From CAYJAD01 sp964368075 (GTDB lineage Bacteria > Desulfobacterota > Desulfovibrionia > Desulfovibrionales > Desulfovibrionaceae), in assembly GCA_964368075.1 (NCBI GenBank), contig CAYJAD010000009.1, forward strand, positions 5,784 to 69,783: a stretch of DNA of 64,000 nt. Direction: 5' to 3'. The notes beneath the pieces are model-generated. The model had not been told where the DNA came from. It saw only the letters and a list, made by a program, of their open reading frames with translations, and did no database searches. Of this stretch, positions 44,638 to 54,156 are shown piece by piece (positions within the stretch are counted from its first letter, which is position 1; each line of letters opens with the position of its first letter). A program made the position numbers and the translations under genes.

Positions 44638-45843
44638 TTATAATTGATAAGCGCGCTCATTATGTTCACTCACATCAAGGCCGATAATTTCTGGATCAGG
44701 CTCAACCCTTAACGGTGTAACCAAAGCTACAACTTTTAAAATGATACGACTTGCAATGTAAACGAATGCCCATGTACCCACTACAGAAACAGCTTGTACA
44801 AAGAGTTGGTGAGGATTGCCATAAATAAGCCCATTTACACCATTAATAGAAGCTTGAGCAAAAATACCTGTAGCAAGCGCACCCCATGTACCGCCAATAC
44901 CGTGAATGCCTACAACGTCAAGTGCGTCATCGTAACCGAGGCGTTCTTTTAATAATACAGCGCCATAGCAAATAGCTCCACCTATAAAACCTATGACTAT
45001 AGCGGCTTCCATTCCAACAAAACCCGCACCTGGGGTAATGGCTACAAGCCCTGCTAAAGCACCGGATGCAGCACCAAGAGTTGTGGGCTTACCAATATGC
45101 CACCATTCACATATCAACCAACCAACAATACCCGCAGCAGCAGCCATTTCAGTTGTACCAAAGGCATGTACAGCAAGACCATTGGCCGCAAGGGCACTGC
45201 CTGCATTAAAACCAAACCAGCCAAACCAGATAAGTGCACAACCAAGTAAAGTTAAAGGTAAATTATGAGGGGTAAATGTTTGGCGCCCCATGCCCATACG
45301 GGCACCAAGTTCGTGCACCGTAGCAAGACCTGCAGCCGCTGAAGCCATATGCACAACAGCACCGCCAGCAAAATCCACAGCGCCCATTTTTGCCATCCAG
45401 CCGCCTCCCCACACCCAATGTGCCATGGGCGAATATACAAAAATAAGCCATAAGCACGAAAAGAGCATCATAGCTGAAAAACGCATCCGTTCAGCGTAAG
45501 ATCCTGAAATTAAAGCTATGGTTAAAACAGCAAACATGCATTGAAAAAGCATGAAAAGCATATGCGGAATATTATCAACAGGTCCTGCCTCTAATCCTAC
45601 ACCTTTCAACATTACGTGCGAAAAATCTCCTATGAGGCCGCCAACATCACCACCAAAAGCCAGCGAATAACCCACCACAAACCACAGTATGGGAATAACC
45701 CCCATGAGCGCAAAACTGTGCATACAAGTAGAAAGTACATTGCGAGATCGTACAAGACCACCATAGAATAAGGCTACACCCGGGGTCATTAACATTACAA
45801 GAGCACTACAAATCATGATAAAAGCTGTATCAGCCGCGTTCAT
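44638..45843 (-). CDS. amtB: Ammonium transporter AmtB
   Basis: A 401-residue membrane protein of about eleven helices. It begins MNAADTAFIMICSALVMLMTPGVALFYGG and has both pore histidines in GGAVVHMASA and VGIHGIGGTWG, with the phenylalanine gate region intact. There is no cleaved signal peptide. AGGAGG precedes the ATG. A sigma-54 promoter is seen at 45916-45931 on this strand. It is the first gene of the amtB-glnB(-activator) unit. Confidence 0.95.
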   Translation of the reverse strand: MNAADTAFIMICSALVMLMTPGVALFYGGLVRSRNVLSTCMHSFALMGVIPILWFVVGYSLAFGGDVGGLIGDFSHVMLKGVGLEAGPVDNIPHMLFMLFQCMFAVLTIALISGSYAERMRFSAMMLFSCLWLIFVYSPMAHWVWGGGWMAKMGAVDFAGGAVVHMASAAAGLATVHELGARMGMGRQTFTPHNLPLTLLGCALIWFGWFGFNAGSALAANGLAVHAFGTTEMAAAAGIVGWLICEWWHIGKPTTLGAASGALAGLVAITPGAGFVGMEAAIVIGFIGGAICYGAVLLKERLGYDDALDVVGIHGIGGTWGALATGIFAQASINGVNGLIYGNPHQLFVQAVSVVGTWAFVYIASRIILKVVALVTPLRVEPDPEIIGLDVSEHNERAYQL

Positions 45844-45915
45844 TTTTCTTTCCTCCTAAGGGATAAATACATTAACATCCTTGCGCTAATGCAAAGACTT
45901 ACTAACTTCCCTCTG

Positions 45916-45931
45916 AGCACAGAACGTGCCA
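45916..45931 (-). promoter_or_regulatory. Sigma-54 promoter of amtB
   Basis: On the minus strand the sequence is TGGCACGTTCTGTGCT; the -24 GG and the -12 GC are 12 bases apart as required. It matches TGGCACG-N4-TTGCW except at one position. It lies about 75 bases before the amtB start. Confidence 0.85.
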
Positions 45932-46044
45932 AAACTCATTTTTTATATTTTTTTCATAGCATATCAAATAGTTACACATTTTACTCTCATAAAATTTTCA
46001 TATTCTTCAAACCATAAAATTGCAAAATTGTATTTTTTCCTTTC

Positions 46045-46211
46045 TTTCTACTGCACCAAGAGAAAACATTTTCTACAAAAAAGTATTTTTTAAGATAAAC
46101 AGTTAATATCTAAAATGAAAATAAATTACTTGTTATAGTAAAACAACAAAAATTACTCCAAAATCACGTTTTAGCATGTGTTTTTTCTACTATTATGTAG
46201 AAAAAACACAT
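46045..46211. promoter_or_regulatory. Putative upstream activator region with a perfect palindrome
   Basis: ATGTGTTTTTTCTAC (46176-46190), TATTAT, GTAGAAAAAACACAT (46197-46211) is perfect over 15-bp arms. Single half sites TTTCTAC (46045-46051) and TTTTCTAC (46069-46076) lie nearby. It is about 120 bases upstream of the glnN sigma-54 promoter and 245 bases from the amtB one, suitable for an enhancer. The rest of the 45844-46439 gap is AT-rich and gene-free. The binding protein is inferred to be the NifA-like activator. Confidence 0.7.
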
Positions 46212-46329
46212 CGTCCACATTTCCACATCTGACTGCAATATATATTTTATGAAAACAGAGCCCCATTTGAAAAAATAATTTTAATAATCTTAAAACATTA
46301 AAATTATGCACCTAGCATCCCCCTGCTTT

Positions 46330-46345
46330 TGGCACAGCTTGTGCT
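46330..46345 (+). promoter_or_regulatory. Sigma-54 promoter of the type III glutamine synthetase gene
   Basis: TGGCACAGCTTGTGCT, with GG and GC 12 bases apart; it differs from the consensus mainly in the base before the final TGC. It lies 95 bases before the start of glnN. Confidence 0.85.
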
Positions 46346-46439
46346 TATTACCAAACTATACAAACGCTCTCATATGCCTGCACAGCCAGACAGTAGAACG
46401 TGTTCAATAAAATAAGAGTACCATTTAAGGAGTTTTAAG

Positions 46440-48638
46440 ATGACAACTGCACGCCGCCTCGCCGTTATGGAAGCTTTTAGCGCAAGCCCTTGTGACATTA
46501 ACCCTGCGGAAGGCCATTTAACACCCAATATAGAAATGAATCGCCATTTTGCAAAAGATGTTTTTACCATTCACGTTATGCGTGAGCGTTTACCCCGTGA
46601 CGTATTTAAGCAGCTTGAGCTCACAATTCGTGAAGGGGCTCGATTGCCAGCTGAAATTGCAAATGTAGTGGCTTCCTCCATGAAAGATTGGGCTCTTGAG
46701 CGCGGGGCAACACATTATACACATTGGTTCCACCCCATGACCGGATATACAGCAGAAAAGCACGATGCTTTTTTAACTCTTTCCTCTGACGGGCATTTGC
46801 TGAACGAATTTTCCGGAAAAATGCTCATTAACGGTGAACCTGACGCATCTTCCTTCCCCTCCGGTGGTATTCGTTCCACATTTGAGGCACGGGGGTATAC
46901 AGCATGGGATCCTACCGCACCAGCCTTCTTACTCCCCGGAAAGCTTGGGCACACCTTGCATATTCCTTCCATGTTTTATTCTTACTCCGGTGAAGCTCTT
47001 GACCGTAAAACACCACTTTTGCGCTCAATTTCTGCTATTTCTCGCCAGGCTTTACGCATTTTACATCTTTTTGGCAAAGACCAAGCAACCTATGTTCGCC
47101 CCATGGTTGGTGCAGAACAAGAATATTTCTTGGTAGATAGTCGCCTTGCGGCATTACGTCCTGATTTATTGCTTACAGGCCGCACTCTTCAAGGTGCGCC
47201 CGCACCCAAGGGACAAGAAATGGAAGATCACTACTTTGGTGAAATTCCGGCTCGTGTTATGGCCTTTATGCATGACGTTGAAAAAAGACTCTTTGCCCTT
47301 GGCATTCCTGCAAAAACCCGCCATAATGAAGTAGCTCCCGGGCAATTTGAGCTAGCTCCTTTATATGAGGAATGCAATATTGCCACTGACCACAATATGC
47401 TCACCATGAATATTTTGCGTCATACAGCAGCTGAGCATGGTTTTGTGTGCCTTTTACACGAAAAACCTTTTGCCGGTGTTAATGGTAGCGGCAAGCACAA
47501 CAACTGGTCGTTGGTTGATTCCGACGGTGAAAACCTCCTCAACCCCGGCGAAACACCGCTTAACAATGCACAGTTTTTAGTTTTTCTTGCAGCAACTTTA
47601 AGAGCTGTACATAAGCATAGCATGGCATTACGTCTTGGCACAGTGGGAGCCGGTAACGATCACCGACTTGGAGCCAATGAAGCACCACCGGCTATTATCT
47701 CTGTATTTCTTGGCGAACAACTTACCGATGTTTTAGAAACACTTATCACCGGCAAAGCACAAAATGCAGGAATGACCCCTTTTATGGAAATTGGCGTTGA
47801 TGTGCTACCTCCTTTGCCCAAAGATTATTCTGACCGTAACCGCACAAGTCCTTTTGCCTTTACCGGTAATAAATTTGAGTTTCGCGCTGTAGGGTCATCA
47901 CAATCTGTTGCTCCTGTAAACATTACGCTTAATGCTGCCGTGGCTTGCGCTCTTGATGATATAGCTACGGAGCTTGAGGCCTCTGTTAACTCCGGCACAT
48001 CCTTAACGGAAGCTTTGCAAACCTTACTTCCGCGTATTTTTGGTGAGCACATGCCCATCGTCTTTAATGGTAATGGATATTCTGCTGAGTGGCCCATTGA
48101 AGCAGAAAAACGAGGTTTACCAAACCTTGCCACCACAGTGGACGCTTTAGAACACTACAGCTACCCTGAAGTTATGGATGTATTTTTACGCACCCATGTA
48201 CTCTCTGAACGTGAAATGCTTGCACGGCAAGAAATATTACTAGAAACCTATGTCAAGCTTATCAACATTGAAGCCAATGTGTGCTCGTCTATGATTCGTG
48301 AAAGCATTCTCCCCGTAGGTCTTCGTGCTCAAAAAGAAGCCGCTGACCTTGTAATGCAAACTCGGGCTGTGCTTGGCGATGCACAAAAGTTACCCGAAGA
48401 AGAACGCTTTACGAATATACGCCAAACGTGCCTCGCACTCAATGACGCATTAAAAGCCCTTGAAGCAGCACAAAATGCAGAGCATGACGAAGATGTTTTA
48501 AAACACGCGCAAGCTATGCTCAAAAATGTTGTACCAGCCCTTGAGCAGTGCCGTAAGTACGCAGACGAACTTGAACTTATAGTCGAAGATGCCGCATGGC
48601 CTTTCCCAAAATACGCTGAAATGCTTTGGATTAACTAA
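46440..48638 (+). CDS. glnN: Glutamine synthetase type III
   Basis: Joins glutamate and ammonia to glutamine with ATP. At 732 residues it is of the large GSIII class, not GSI (about 470). Catalytic segments are MVGAEQEYFLVD (substrate glutamate/metal), RHNEVAPGQFELAPLYEECN, the GSGKHNNWSLVDSDGENLL loop, and RTSPFAFTGNKFEFRAVGSS. It has its own sigma-54 promoter with a probable enhancer palindrome, and AAGGAG precedes the ATG. GltB downstream completes a GS-GOGAT pair. No GSI gene (glnA) is seen in this window. Confidence 0.96.
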   Translation: MTTARRLAVMEAFSASPCDINPAEGHLTPNIEMNRHFAKDVFTIHVMRERLPRDVFKQLELTIREGARLPAEIANVVASSMKDWALERGATHYTHWFHPMTGYTAEKHDAFLTLSSDGHLLNEFSGKMLINGEPDASSFPSGGIRSTFEARGYTAWDPTAPAFLLPGKLGHTLHIPSMFYSYSGEALDRKTPLLRSISAISRQALRILHLFGKDQATYVRPMVGAEQEYFLVDSRLAALRPDLLLTGRTLQGAPAPKGQEMEDHYFGEIPARVMAFMHDVEKRLFALGIPAKTRHNEVAPGQFELAPLYEECNIATDHNMLTMNILRHTAAEHGFVCLLHEKPFAGVNGSGKHNNWSLVDSDGENLLNPGETPLNNAQFLVFLAATLRAVHKHSMALRLGTVGAGNDHRLGANEAPPAIISVFLGEQLTDVLETLITGKAQNAGMTPFMEIGVDVLPPLPKDYSDRNRTSPFAFTGNKFEFRAVGSSQSVAPVNITLNAAVACALDDIATELEASVNSGTSLTEALQTLLPRIFGEHMPIVFNGNGYSAEWPIEAEKRGLPNLATTVDALEHYSYPEVMDVFLRTHVLSEREMLARQEILLETYVKLINIEANVCSSMIRESILPVGLRAQKEAADLVMQTRAVLGDAQKLPEEERFTNIRQTCLALNDALKALEAAQNAEHDEDVLKHAQAMLKNVVPALEQCRKYADELELIVEDAAWPFPKYAEMLWIN

Positions 48639-48663
48639 TATGTTTTGAGTTTTGGGATTTTTC

Positions 48664-48743
48664 TTGAGGGGGGAAGGGGAACTTTTGCCAAAGCCCAAAA
48701 GTTTCCCCTTCCCCCTCAAACTCCCCCTATCCCCTCAAAACGC
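48664..48743. repeat. Type A palindromic repeat, copy A2
   Basis: TTGAGGGGGGAAGGGGAACT / TTTGCCAAAGCCCAAAAG / TTTCCCCTTCCCCCTCAA is a nearly perfect hairpin followed by ACTCCCCCTATCCCCTCAAA and ACGC. It lies 26 bases after the glnN stop and can serve as terminator. It is almost identical to A1. Confidence 0.88.
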
Positions 48744-48943
48744 TTTTATAGCCCAATCTTACAAAAAAACTTTAAGTCGCATTCTTGCGATTGCTCAGAT
48801 AATGTCGTAAAAAGGTAGAGTTGATTTACAGGAATTTGAACCGAACCATTTTGCCGCAGGCCGGGCTTTTGACAATCTGCGACAGTAGATTTTCAAAAGG
48901 GACGGACTGCCGGTTTTTGTGCGATTTTGAGCGACTTGTAAGA

Positions 48944-49040
48944 TTTTTTCTTCTCGCAAGAAAAAAAACGTTTTGAAAATTTTAGCGTACTTTAGTACGT
49001 GAATTTACAAAACGTTTTTTGACGCAGCGAGAAGGAAAAA
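48944..49040. repeat. 97-bp imperfect palindrome upstream of gltB
   Basis: The arms match in blocks: TTTTTTCTTCTCGC (48944-48957) with GCGAGAAGGAAAAA (49027-49040), AAAACGTTTTG with CAAAACGTTTT, AAATT with AATTT, and a central CGTAC-TTTA-GTACG (48986-48999). It is unlike the type A and B repeats. The rest of the 48639-49146 gap (48744-48943) shows no gene. The block may be an independent mobile palindrome. Confidence 0.8.
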
Positions 49041-49041
49041 G

Positions 49042-49143
49042 ATGAAGACGCCAAAAGCGCACAAAAGTAGTAACAGCAATAAAAAACGCCAAAAGCACAC
49101 AAAAACAAAAAAAGTAAAAATATACAGAACAGATGAGGAATAA
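49042..49143 (+). CDS. Putative 33-residue lysine-rich peptide upstream of gltB
   Basis: An ATG at 49042, with AGAAGG 6 bases upstream, opens 33 codons ending in TAA at 49141-49143, 3 bases before the gltB ATG. The peptide starts MKTPKAHKSSNSNKKRQKHT and is very basic until an acidic DEE end. Its coding stretch contains two direct repeats, ACGCCAAAAGCGCACAAAA (49048) and ACGCCAAAAGCACACAAAA (49086). gltB's own GAGGAA lies inside its last codons, so translation would be coupled. The composition is A-rich, so the frame may be open by chance; the peptide has no known relative. Confidence 0.35.
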   Translation: MKTPKAHKSSNSNKKRQKHTKTKKVKIYRTDEE

Positions 49144-49146
49144 AGT

Positions 49147-52100
49147 ATGAGTAGTTTGTATAATCCTTTAGATGAACACGATGCCTGCGGAGTTGGTTTT
49201 GTCGCTCGGCTTTCCGGTGTACCTAGCCATCAGGTCATAGCCGATGCTTTAACTGCCATGGCACGCCTTGCGCACCGTGGCGGACATGATGGAGATAATT
49301 CCGGTGACGGTGCGGGTTTACTCATGCCACTTCCTAAAAGTTTTTTCAAATATCAATGGCCTACTCTGCAAGCTCTAGATGATGACATCCCTTTTGCAGT
49401 GGGGCAACTTTTTATGCCACAAGAGGCACACACACATGCTTCAATTATGCGAATAATCAAAGAATGCCTTACACAAACAAACCTTTGCCTCGAAGACGAA
49501 CGAGAAGTTCCCATTGATACCACTATGGTAAGCCCCATGGCATTGGCTACCATGCCCCATATGTTGCAAATCTTAGTACGTCCCACAAAGAATTTAGCCC
49601 TCGAAAGTTCCCAAGGCGAAGGATTTGAACGCACATTATATTTAGCTCGCAGACGCATGGAAAAGGCCGTCCACACGTGGCTTATGCAACAGGGTATTGA
49701 GCGCAACAGTTTTTATGTGGTAAGCCTTTCTGCCCGTAGCATTATTTACAAAGGAATGTTGCCCGGAGCCTGCCTTGGTGACTTATACAGTGATTTACTT
49801 AGCACCAATTTCACAGCCCCTTTTGCCGTGTTTCATGAACGCTTTAGCACAAACACCCTGCCCTCATGGCGCTTAGCTCAACCTTTTAAAAACTTAGCGC
49901 ACAATGGTGAAATTAATACCATTCGCGGCAATGCTGCACGCATGCATATGCGTCAACCGCAGATGTCTTCCGCACTTTTTGGCCATGACTTACAAGACCT
50001 TTTTCCTATCATTGATGATACTGCCAGCGATTCTGCACGTCTTGATAATGCCTTAGAACTCTTAATGCGCTGTGGCTATTCCATGACCCATGCTTTGATG
50101 ATGCTCTTGCCCGAACCCTTTGGCGCAGCCTTTGTTATGGGTGATAATAAGCGTGCTTTTTATGAATATCATGCCGCGCTTATGGACCCTTGGGACGGCC
50201 CAACTGCGCTTGTATTTACCGATGGTTACAGCCGTGTGGGTGCAATGCTTGACCGTAACGGTTTGCGCCCTTGCCGCACAACCGTTTCACAAGATGGTAT
50301 GGTCGTGCTTGCTTCAGAAACAGGAGTTATGGACGTTGAACCTGAGCGTATTGTATCGCGACAGCAACTACGCCCACGGCGTATGCTCATGGTAGATGTT
50401 GCTGCTAAGCGTATAATTTCTGATGCAGAAATAAAAGGGAATGTTATTCGTGAAAAGCCTTATCGTCGTTGGCTTAAGCAATGTGCTATTTCGCTTGCTG
50501 ACCTTATGCACGATGAAGGCAATGCTCACCCACAAGAAAGTGTACACGATTTAGCACAAACACAAATTTTGTATGGATATGACACTAAAACCATAAACAA
50601 TGTGCTTATGCCCATGGCCAAAAATAGCCAAGAACCTGTGGGAGCTATGGGGCATGATGTTCCTTTAGCTGTGCTTGATAATCAACCAAAAGCATTATTC
50701 CATTATTTCAAACAACAATTTGCGCAAGTTACCAATCCCCCCATTGACCCTTTGCGTGAAGAGCTTTCCATGTCTCTGATGAATTTTGCCGGTGCAGAAC
50801 GCAATATATTAGAACCAACACCAGAAAATTGCGCTATTTTACGCTTGCCACATCCTTTCCTTGACCGCAATGAGCTTTTGCACGTGCGCATGTCTACACG
50901 TAAGGAAGTGCAAGCTTATACCCTTGATGCTACTTTTGAGGCAAACACAGCTAATGCCGGCCTCGCCCTTGAACAAGGATTACAAACCATGTTCAAATCT
51001 GCAGAAAAGTCCCTCGAAGAAGGCGCTACTATATTAATTGTCAGCGATACCAAAAGTAGTGCAACACGCGCACCCATACCAAGTCTTTTAGCCCTGTCTG
51101 CCTTGCATCATCATTTAAGACGTATCGAAAAACGGCACTTATGCGGACTCATAGTAGAAACAGGTGAAGCCTTTGAAGTCATGCACATGGTTTTACTTTC
51201 AGCTTATGGTGCTAGCGGTATTTGCCCCTATGCCGCTCTTGATACAGTAAAGCAATGGGCCGAAGCGGGTAAAATTAAAAATTTACAACCACACATAGCT
51301 CAAGCCAACTATATTTCTGCACTGAAAAAAGGTATGCTCAAAGCCTTTGCACGTCTTGGCATTTCCACACAACGTTCATTCAAAAGCGGACATTATTTTG
51401 AAGCCCTTGGCCTTGACGCAAAGCTCGTAGATACTTACTTCACAGGCACGCCTTCGCGTATTGGTGGCATTGGGCTAGATATTATTGCAAAAGACGCCTT
51501 ACAACGCCATACGCAGGCATTTGAAATTATAGAGGCAAAATCTCCTGAAACTTCCCATTTGTGGACTAAGGAAAGCGTACAACTATTACACAAGGCTGTA
51601 CGCGAAGACGATGCTCATGCTTTTGCCAATTATGCCCAAAGAAACAAGGACAGGTTCATCACTTTACGTGACCTTTTTAGTGTGAAAAGTGGTTCTCCCA
51701 TTGCGCTTGAAGATGTAGAACCTAGCACAGAAATCGTAAAGCGTTTTGTAGGCGCTGCCATGTCCTTTGGTTCGTTAAGCAGTGAAGCCCACGAAACCAT
51801 TGCCGAAGCTTGTAATGCCATTGGAGCACGTAGCAATTGCGGGGAAGGTGGTGAAGATGTGCGCCGATCTTCTTTAACTGAAGATGGCAAAGACATACGC
51901 TCAAAAGTGCGTCAAATAGCTTCCGGACGTTTTGGCGTAACCGCGCAGTACCTTGCCCATGCCGATGAAATTCAAATCAAAATGGCACAAGGTGCAAAAC
52001 CGGGTGAGGGGGGGCAACTGCCAGCCCATAAAGTCACAAAAGAAATTGCTTTTGTTCGCAAAACAACACAAGGAGTTTCACTTATTTCGCCGCCGCCGCA

Positions 52101-53661
52101 CCATGATATTTATTCCATAGAAGATTTGGCGCAGCTTATTTATGATTTACGGCGCATTCAACCTTCAGCAACTATTTCTGTAAAATTAGTAGCCGAAGCC
52201 GGGGTCGGCACTGTGGCTGTGGGAGTTACCAAGGCCGGAGCGGATCAAATACTCGTCTCTGGGCACGATGGCGGAACGGGTTCCTCTCCTCTATCTAGCA
52301 TACAACAAACCGGCTTACCTTGGGAAATGGGACTTTTAGAAGTTCATGAGGCCTTAATTGCCAACGGTTTACGCAATAAAGTAAAATTACGCACCGATGG
52401 ACTCATTCGTAATGGCTATGATATGCTCATTGCCTTCATGCTTGGTGCTGAAGAATGCAGTGTAGGTACAGCTTTGTTAGTGAGCCTTGGGTGTGTTATG
52501 TGTCGCCAATGCTACAAGGGGACATGCGTTGCAGGTATTGCTACGCAAGAGCAGAAACTACGGGCTAGATTTAGCGGCAAGGCTGAGCATATACAGCGCA
52601 TGTTTTTCTTTATGGCGGAAGATTTGCGTAAGCATATGGCAGAACTTGGCATTGCTACGATACAAGAACTCATTGGGAGAGCAGACTTTTTGCAAGTACA
52701 TTCTCAACTACCGGAACGAGCAAAAAACCTTGATTTGTCAGCATTTTTCAAGTGTACATGTAAGGGGCTTGAGCCATGGAAAATATGCAAAGATGCCCAC
52801 GAAGCACCGTCACGCTTAGATAGAAAAATAATGGAGCGCGCTGAACAGCTTTTACTTGGAAAACCTGTACGTTGCACATACAATGGAACCATAATAAATA
52901 CAGACAGAGCCATAGGCACTCGCCTTGCCGGAGAAATTGCCAGACGTTTACAAAAACGCCGTTTACCGCAACACTCCTATACAATTCATCTTCAAGGTTC
53001 TGCTGGGCAAAGCCTTGGGGCATTTTTAACCAGTGGAGTAACAATTACCGTACACGGTGATGCCAATGACTATGTGGGCAAAGGGCTCAGTGGCGGTATT
53101 GTAGTAATAACCCCAGCAAGAGAGAGTCGCTTCATTGCCGCAGAACAAGCCATTGTGGGTAATGTCGCCTTGTACGGTGCAACCAGTGGTGAAGCTTACT
53201 TTTGTGGCATGGCCGGCGAACGCTTTGCCGTGCGTAATTCCGGTGCTATGGCTGTGGTAGAAGGCATGGGCGATCACGGTTGTGAATATATGACGGGAGG
53301 AGTTGTAGTAGCCCTTGGTGAGTGCGGGTATAACTTTGCCGCCGGCATGAGCGGAGGTGTTGCCTTTGTATATGATAAGGACGAACGCTTTCAAAATCGC
53401 TGCAATACAGACAGTGTTGACCTTGAATCAGTCAAAACCCCTGAAGATTGCAATTTACTCCGTTCACTTATTGAACAGCATAACCATTACACAGGTAGCA
53501 TAAAAGCAGAAGCATTACTTAAGAATTGGGAAGCCGCCCTACCGCTTTTTGTTAAAGTGATGCCTCTAGAGCATAAAACAGCCTTGGAAAGACAACAAGA
53601 AAACTCCCGTCATGGGCAAGAAACCATAGCGGCTACGGAAGAAGTTTTCATAACAAATTAA
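49147..53661 (+). CDS. gltB: Glutamate synthase large subunit
   Basis: Transfers the amide of glutamine to 2-oxoglutarate to make two glutamates. The 1504-residue protein is full length. C14 follows a 13-residue propeptide-like start (MSSLYNPLDEHDA, then CGVGFVARL) and is the expected N-terminal nucleophile of the glutaminase domain. After the central domain come the FMN-binding domain (KPGEGGQLPAHKVT, SGHDGGTGSSPLSS) and the Fe-S ligand loop CVMCRQCYKGTCVAG. That loop has the usual C-X5-C-X4-C spacing plus an extra Cys at the fourth position. The C-terminal GXGXG beta-helix ends in GEYFAGMSGG-like segments. The small subunit gltD is not adjacent, so the electron donor (ferredoxin or a separate GltD) is unknown. 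Confidence 0.96.
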   Translation: MSSLYNPLDEHDACGVGFVARLSGVPSHQVIADALTAMARLAHRGGHDGDNSGDGAGLLMPLPKSFFKYQWPTLQALDDDIPFAVGQLFMPQEAHTHASIMRIIKECLTQTNLCLEDEREVPIDTTMVSPMALATMPHMLQILVRPTKNLALESSQGEGFERTLYLARRRMEKAVHTWLMQQGIERNSFYVVSLSARSIIYKGMLPGACLGDLYSDLLSTNFTAPFAVFHERFSTNTLPSWRLAQPFKNLAHNGEINTIRGNAARMHMRQPQMSSALFGHDLQDLFPIIDDTASDSARLDNALELLMRCGYSMTHALMMLLPEPFGAAFVMGDNKRAFYEYHAALMDPWDGPTALVFTDGYSRVGAMLDRNGLRPCRTTVSQDGMVVLASETGVMDVEPERIVSRQQLRPRRMLMVDVAAKRIISDAEIKGNVIREKPYRRWLKQCAISLADLMHDEGNAHPQESVHDLAQTQILYGYDTKTINNVLMPMAKNSQEPVGAMGHDVPLAVLDNQPKALFHYFKQQFAQVTNPPIDPLREELSMSLMNFAGAERNILEPTPENCAILRLPHPFLDRNELLHVRMSTRKEVQAYTLDATFEANTANAGLALEQGLQTMFKSAEKSLEEGATILIVSDTKSSATRAPIPSLLALSALHHHLRRIEKRHLCGLIVETGEAFEVMHMVLLSAYGASGICPYAALDTVKQWAEAGKIKNLQPHIAQANYISALKKGMLKAFARLGISTQRSFKSGHYFEALGLDAKLVDTYFTGTPSRIGGIGLDIIAKDALQRHTQAFEIIEAKSPETSHLWTKESVQLLHKAVREDDAHAFANYAQRNKDRFITLRDLFSVKSGSPIALEDVEPSTEIVKRFVGAAMSFGSLSSEAHETIAEACNAIGARSNCGEGGEDVRRSSLTEDGKDIRSKVRQIASGRFGVTAQYLAHADEIQIKMAQGAKPGEGGQLPAHKVTKEIAFVRKTTQGVSLISPPPHHDIYSIEDLAQLIYDLRRIQPSATISVKLVAEAGVGTVAVGVTKAGADQILVSGHDGGTGSSPLSSIQQTGLPWEMGLLEVHEALIANGLRNKVKLRTDGLIRNGYDMLIAFMLGAEECSVGTALLVSLGCVMCRQCYKGTCVAGIATQEQKLRARFSGKAEHIQRMFFFMAEDLRKHMAELGIATIQELIGRADFLQVHSQLPERAKNLDLSAFFKCTCKGLEPWKICKDAHEAPSRLDRKIMERAEQLLLGKPVRCTYNGTIINTDRAIGTRLAGEIARRLQKRRLPQHSYTIHLQGSAGQSLGAFLTSGVTITVHGDANDYVGKGLSGGIVVITPARESRFIAAEQAIVGNVALYGATSGEAYFCGMAGERFAVRNSGAMAVVEGMGDHGCEYMTGGVVVALGECGYNFAAGMSGGVAFVYDKDERFQNRCNTDSVDLESVKTPEDCNLLRSLIEQHNHYTGSIKAEALLKNWEAALPLFVKVMPLEHKTALERQQENSRHGQETIAATEEVFITN

Positions 53662-53687
53662 GCTTTATAAAAAATAGTATATTTTAG

Positions 53688-53728
53688 GAGCTTGCAGGTT
53701 ACCAAGAAAACAACCTGCAAGCTCTTTT
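53688..53728 (+). terminator. Intrinsic terminator after gltB
   Basis: GAGCTTGCAGGTT, loop ACCAAGAAAAC, AACCTGCAAGCTC, TTTT. A perfect 13-bp stem 27 bases after the stop. Confidence 0.92.
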
Positions 53729-53940
53729 ATGCTGACGAAACACGTTGCCCATTTTCAACACGCTAACAAAACACTATACATTTGTAATTACAATGTTTTT
53801 TATTCACTTACAAAATAAATTCAACGAACATGCACAGTGTCACAAACTTCGTAGTAATTACCTCAAAAAACATAGCGTAACACTAGGAATTTGCATATAA
53901 AATTTTTAAAAATTTATTCCATCAAAAACGCTAAAATCAG

Positions 53941-53969
53941 TTGACAGAACATATTTCCTTACATAGAGT
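53941..53969 (+). promoter_or_regulatory. Probable promoter of the giant adhesin gene
   Basis: TTGACA (53941-53946), 17-base spacer, TAGAGT (53964-53969). Transcription near 53976 would give a leader of about 250 bases. The upstream part 53729-53940 is AT-rich and gene-free. Confidence 0.6.
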
Positions 53970-53991
53970 TTTCCCACGCTTTATTGCGTGT

Positions 53992-54156
53992 GGTCATTTT
54001 CTCCAAATGACCCTTTTTTACAGGTGTATCATTACTATTGCACTTGCGGGCTTTTTTAGCCTGGGGCATACGTCCCCGTCGTTTGGCTTCCTTTTGTTTA
54101 GTCCAAGCGCCTATATATCCCAAATATTTTAGCACAGGTTTCTTGTGCTCTTTTTT
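53992..54156 (+). promoter_or_regulatory. Adhesin leader with successive terminator-like hairpins
   Basis: GGTCATTT-TCTCC-AAATGACC (53992-54012) is followed by C and six T. GGCT-TTTTT-AGCC (near 54049-54061) and GGGG-CATACGT-CCCC (54063-54077) follow. AGCACA-GGTTTCT-TGTGCT (54131-54149) is followed by C and six T. Two of these have full terminator form, so transcription of the adhesin may be attenuated or need antitermination. No known riboswitch motif is recognised. Confidence 0.6.
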
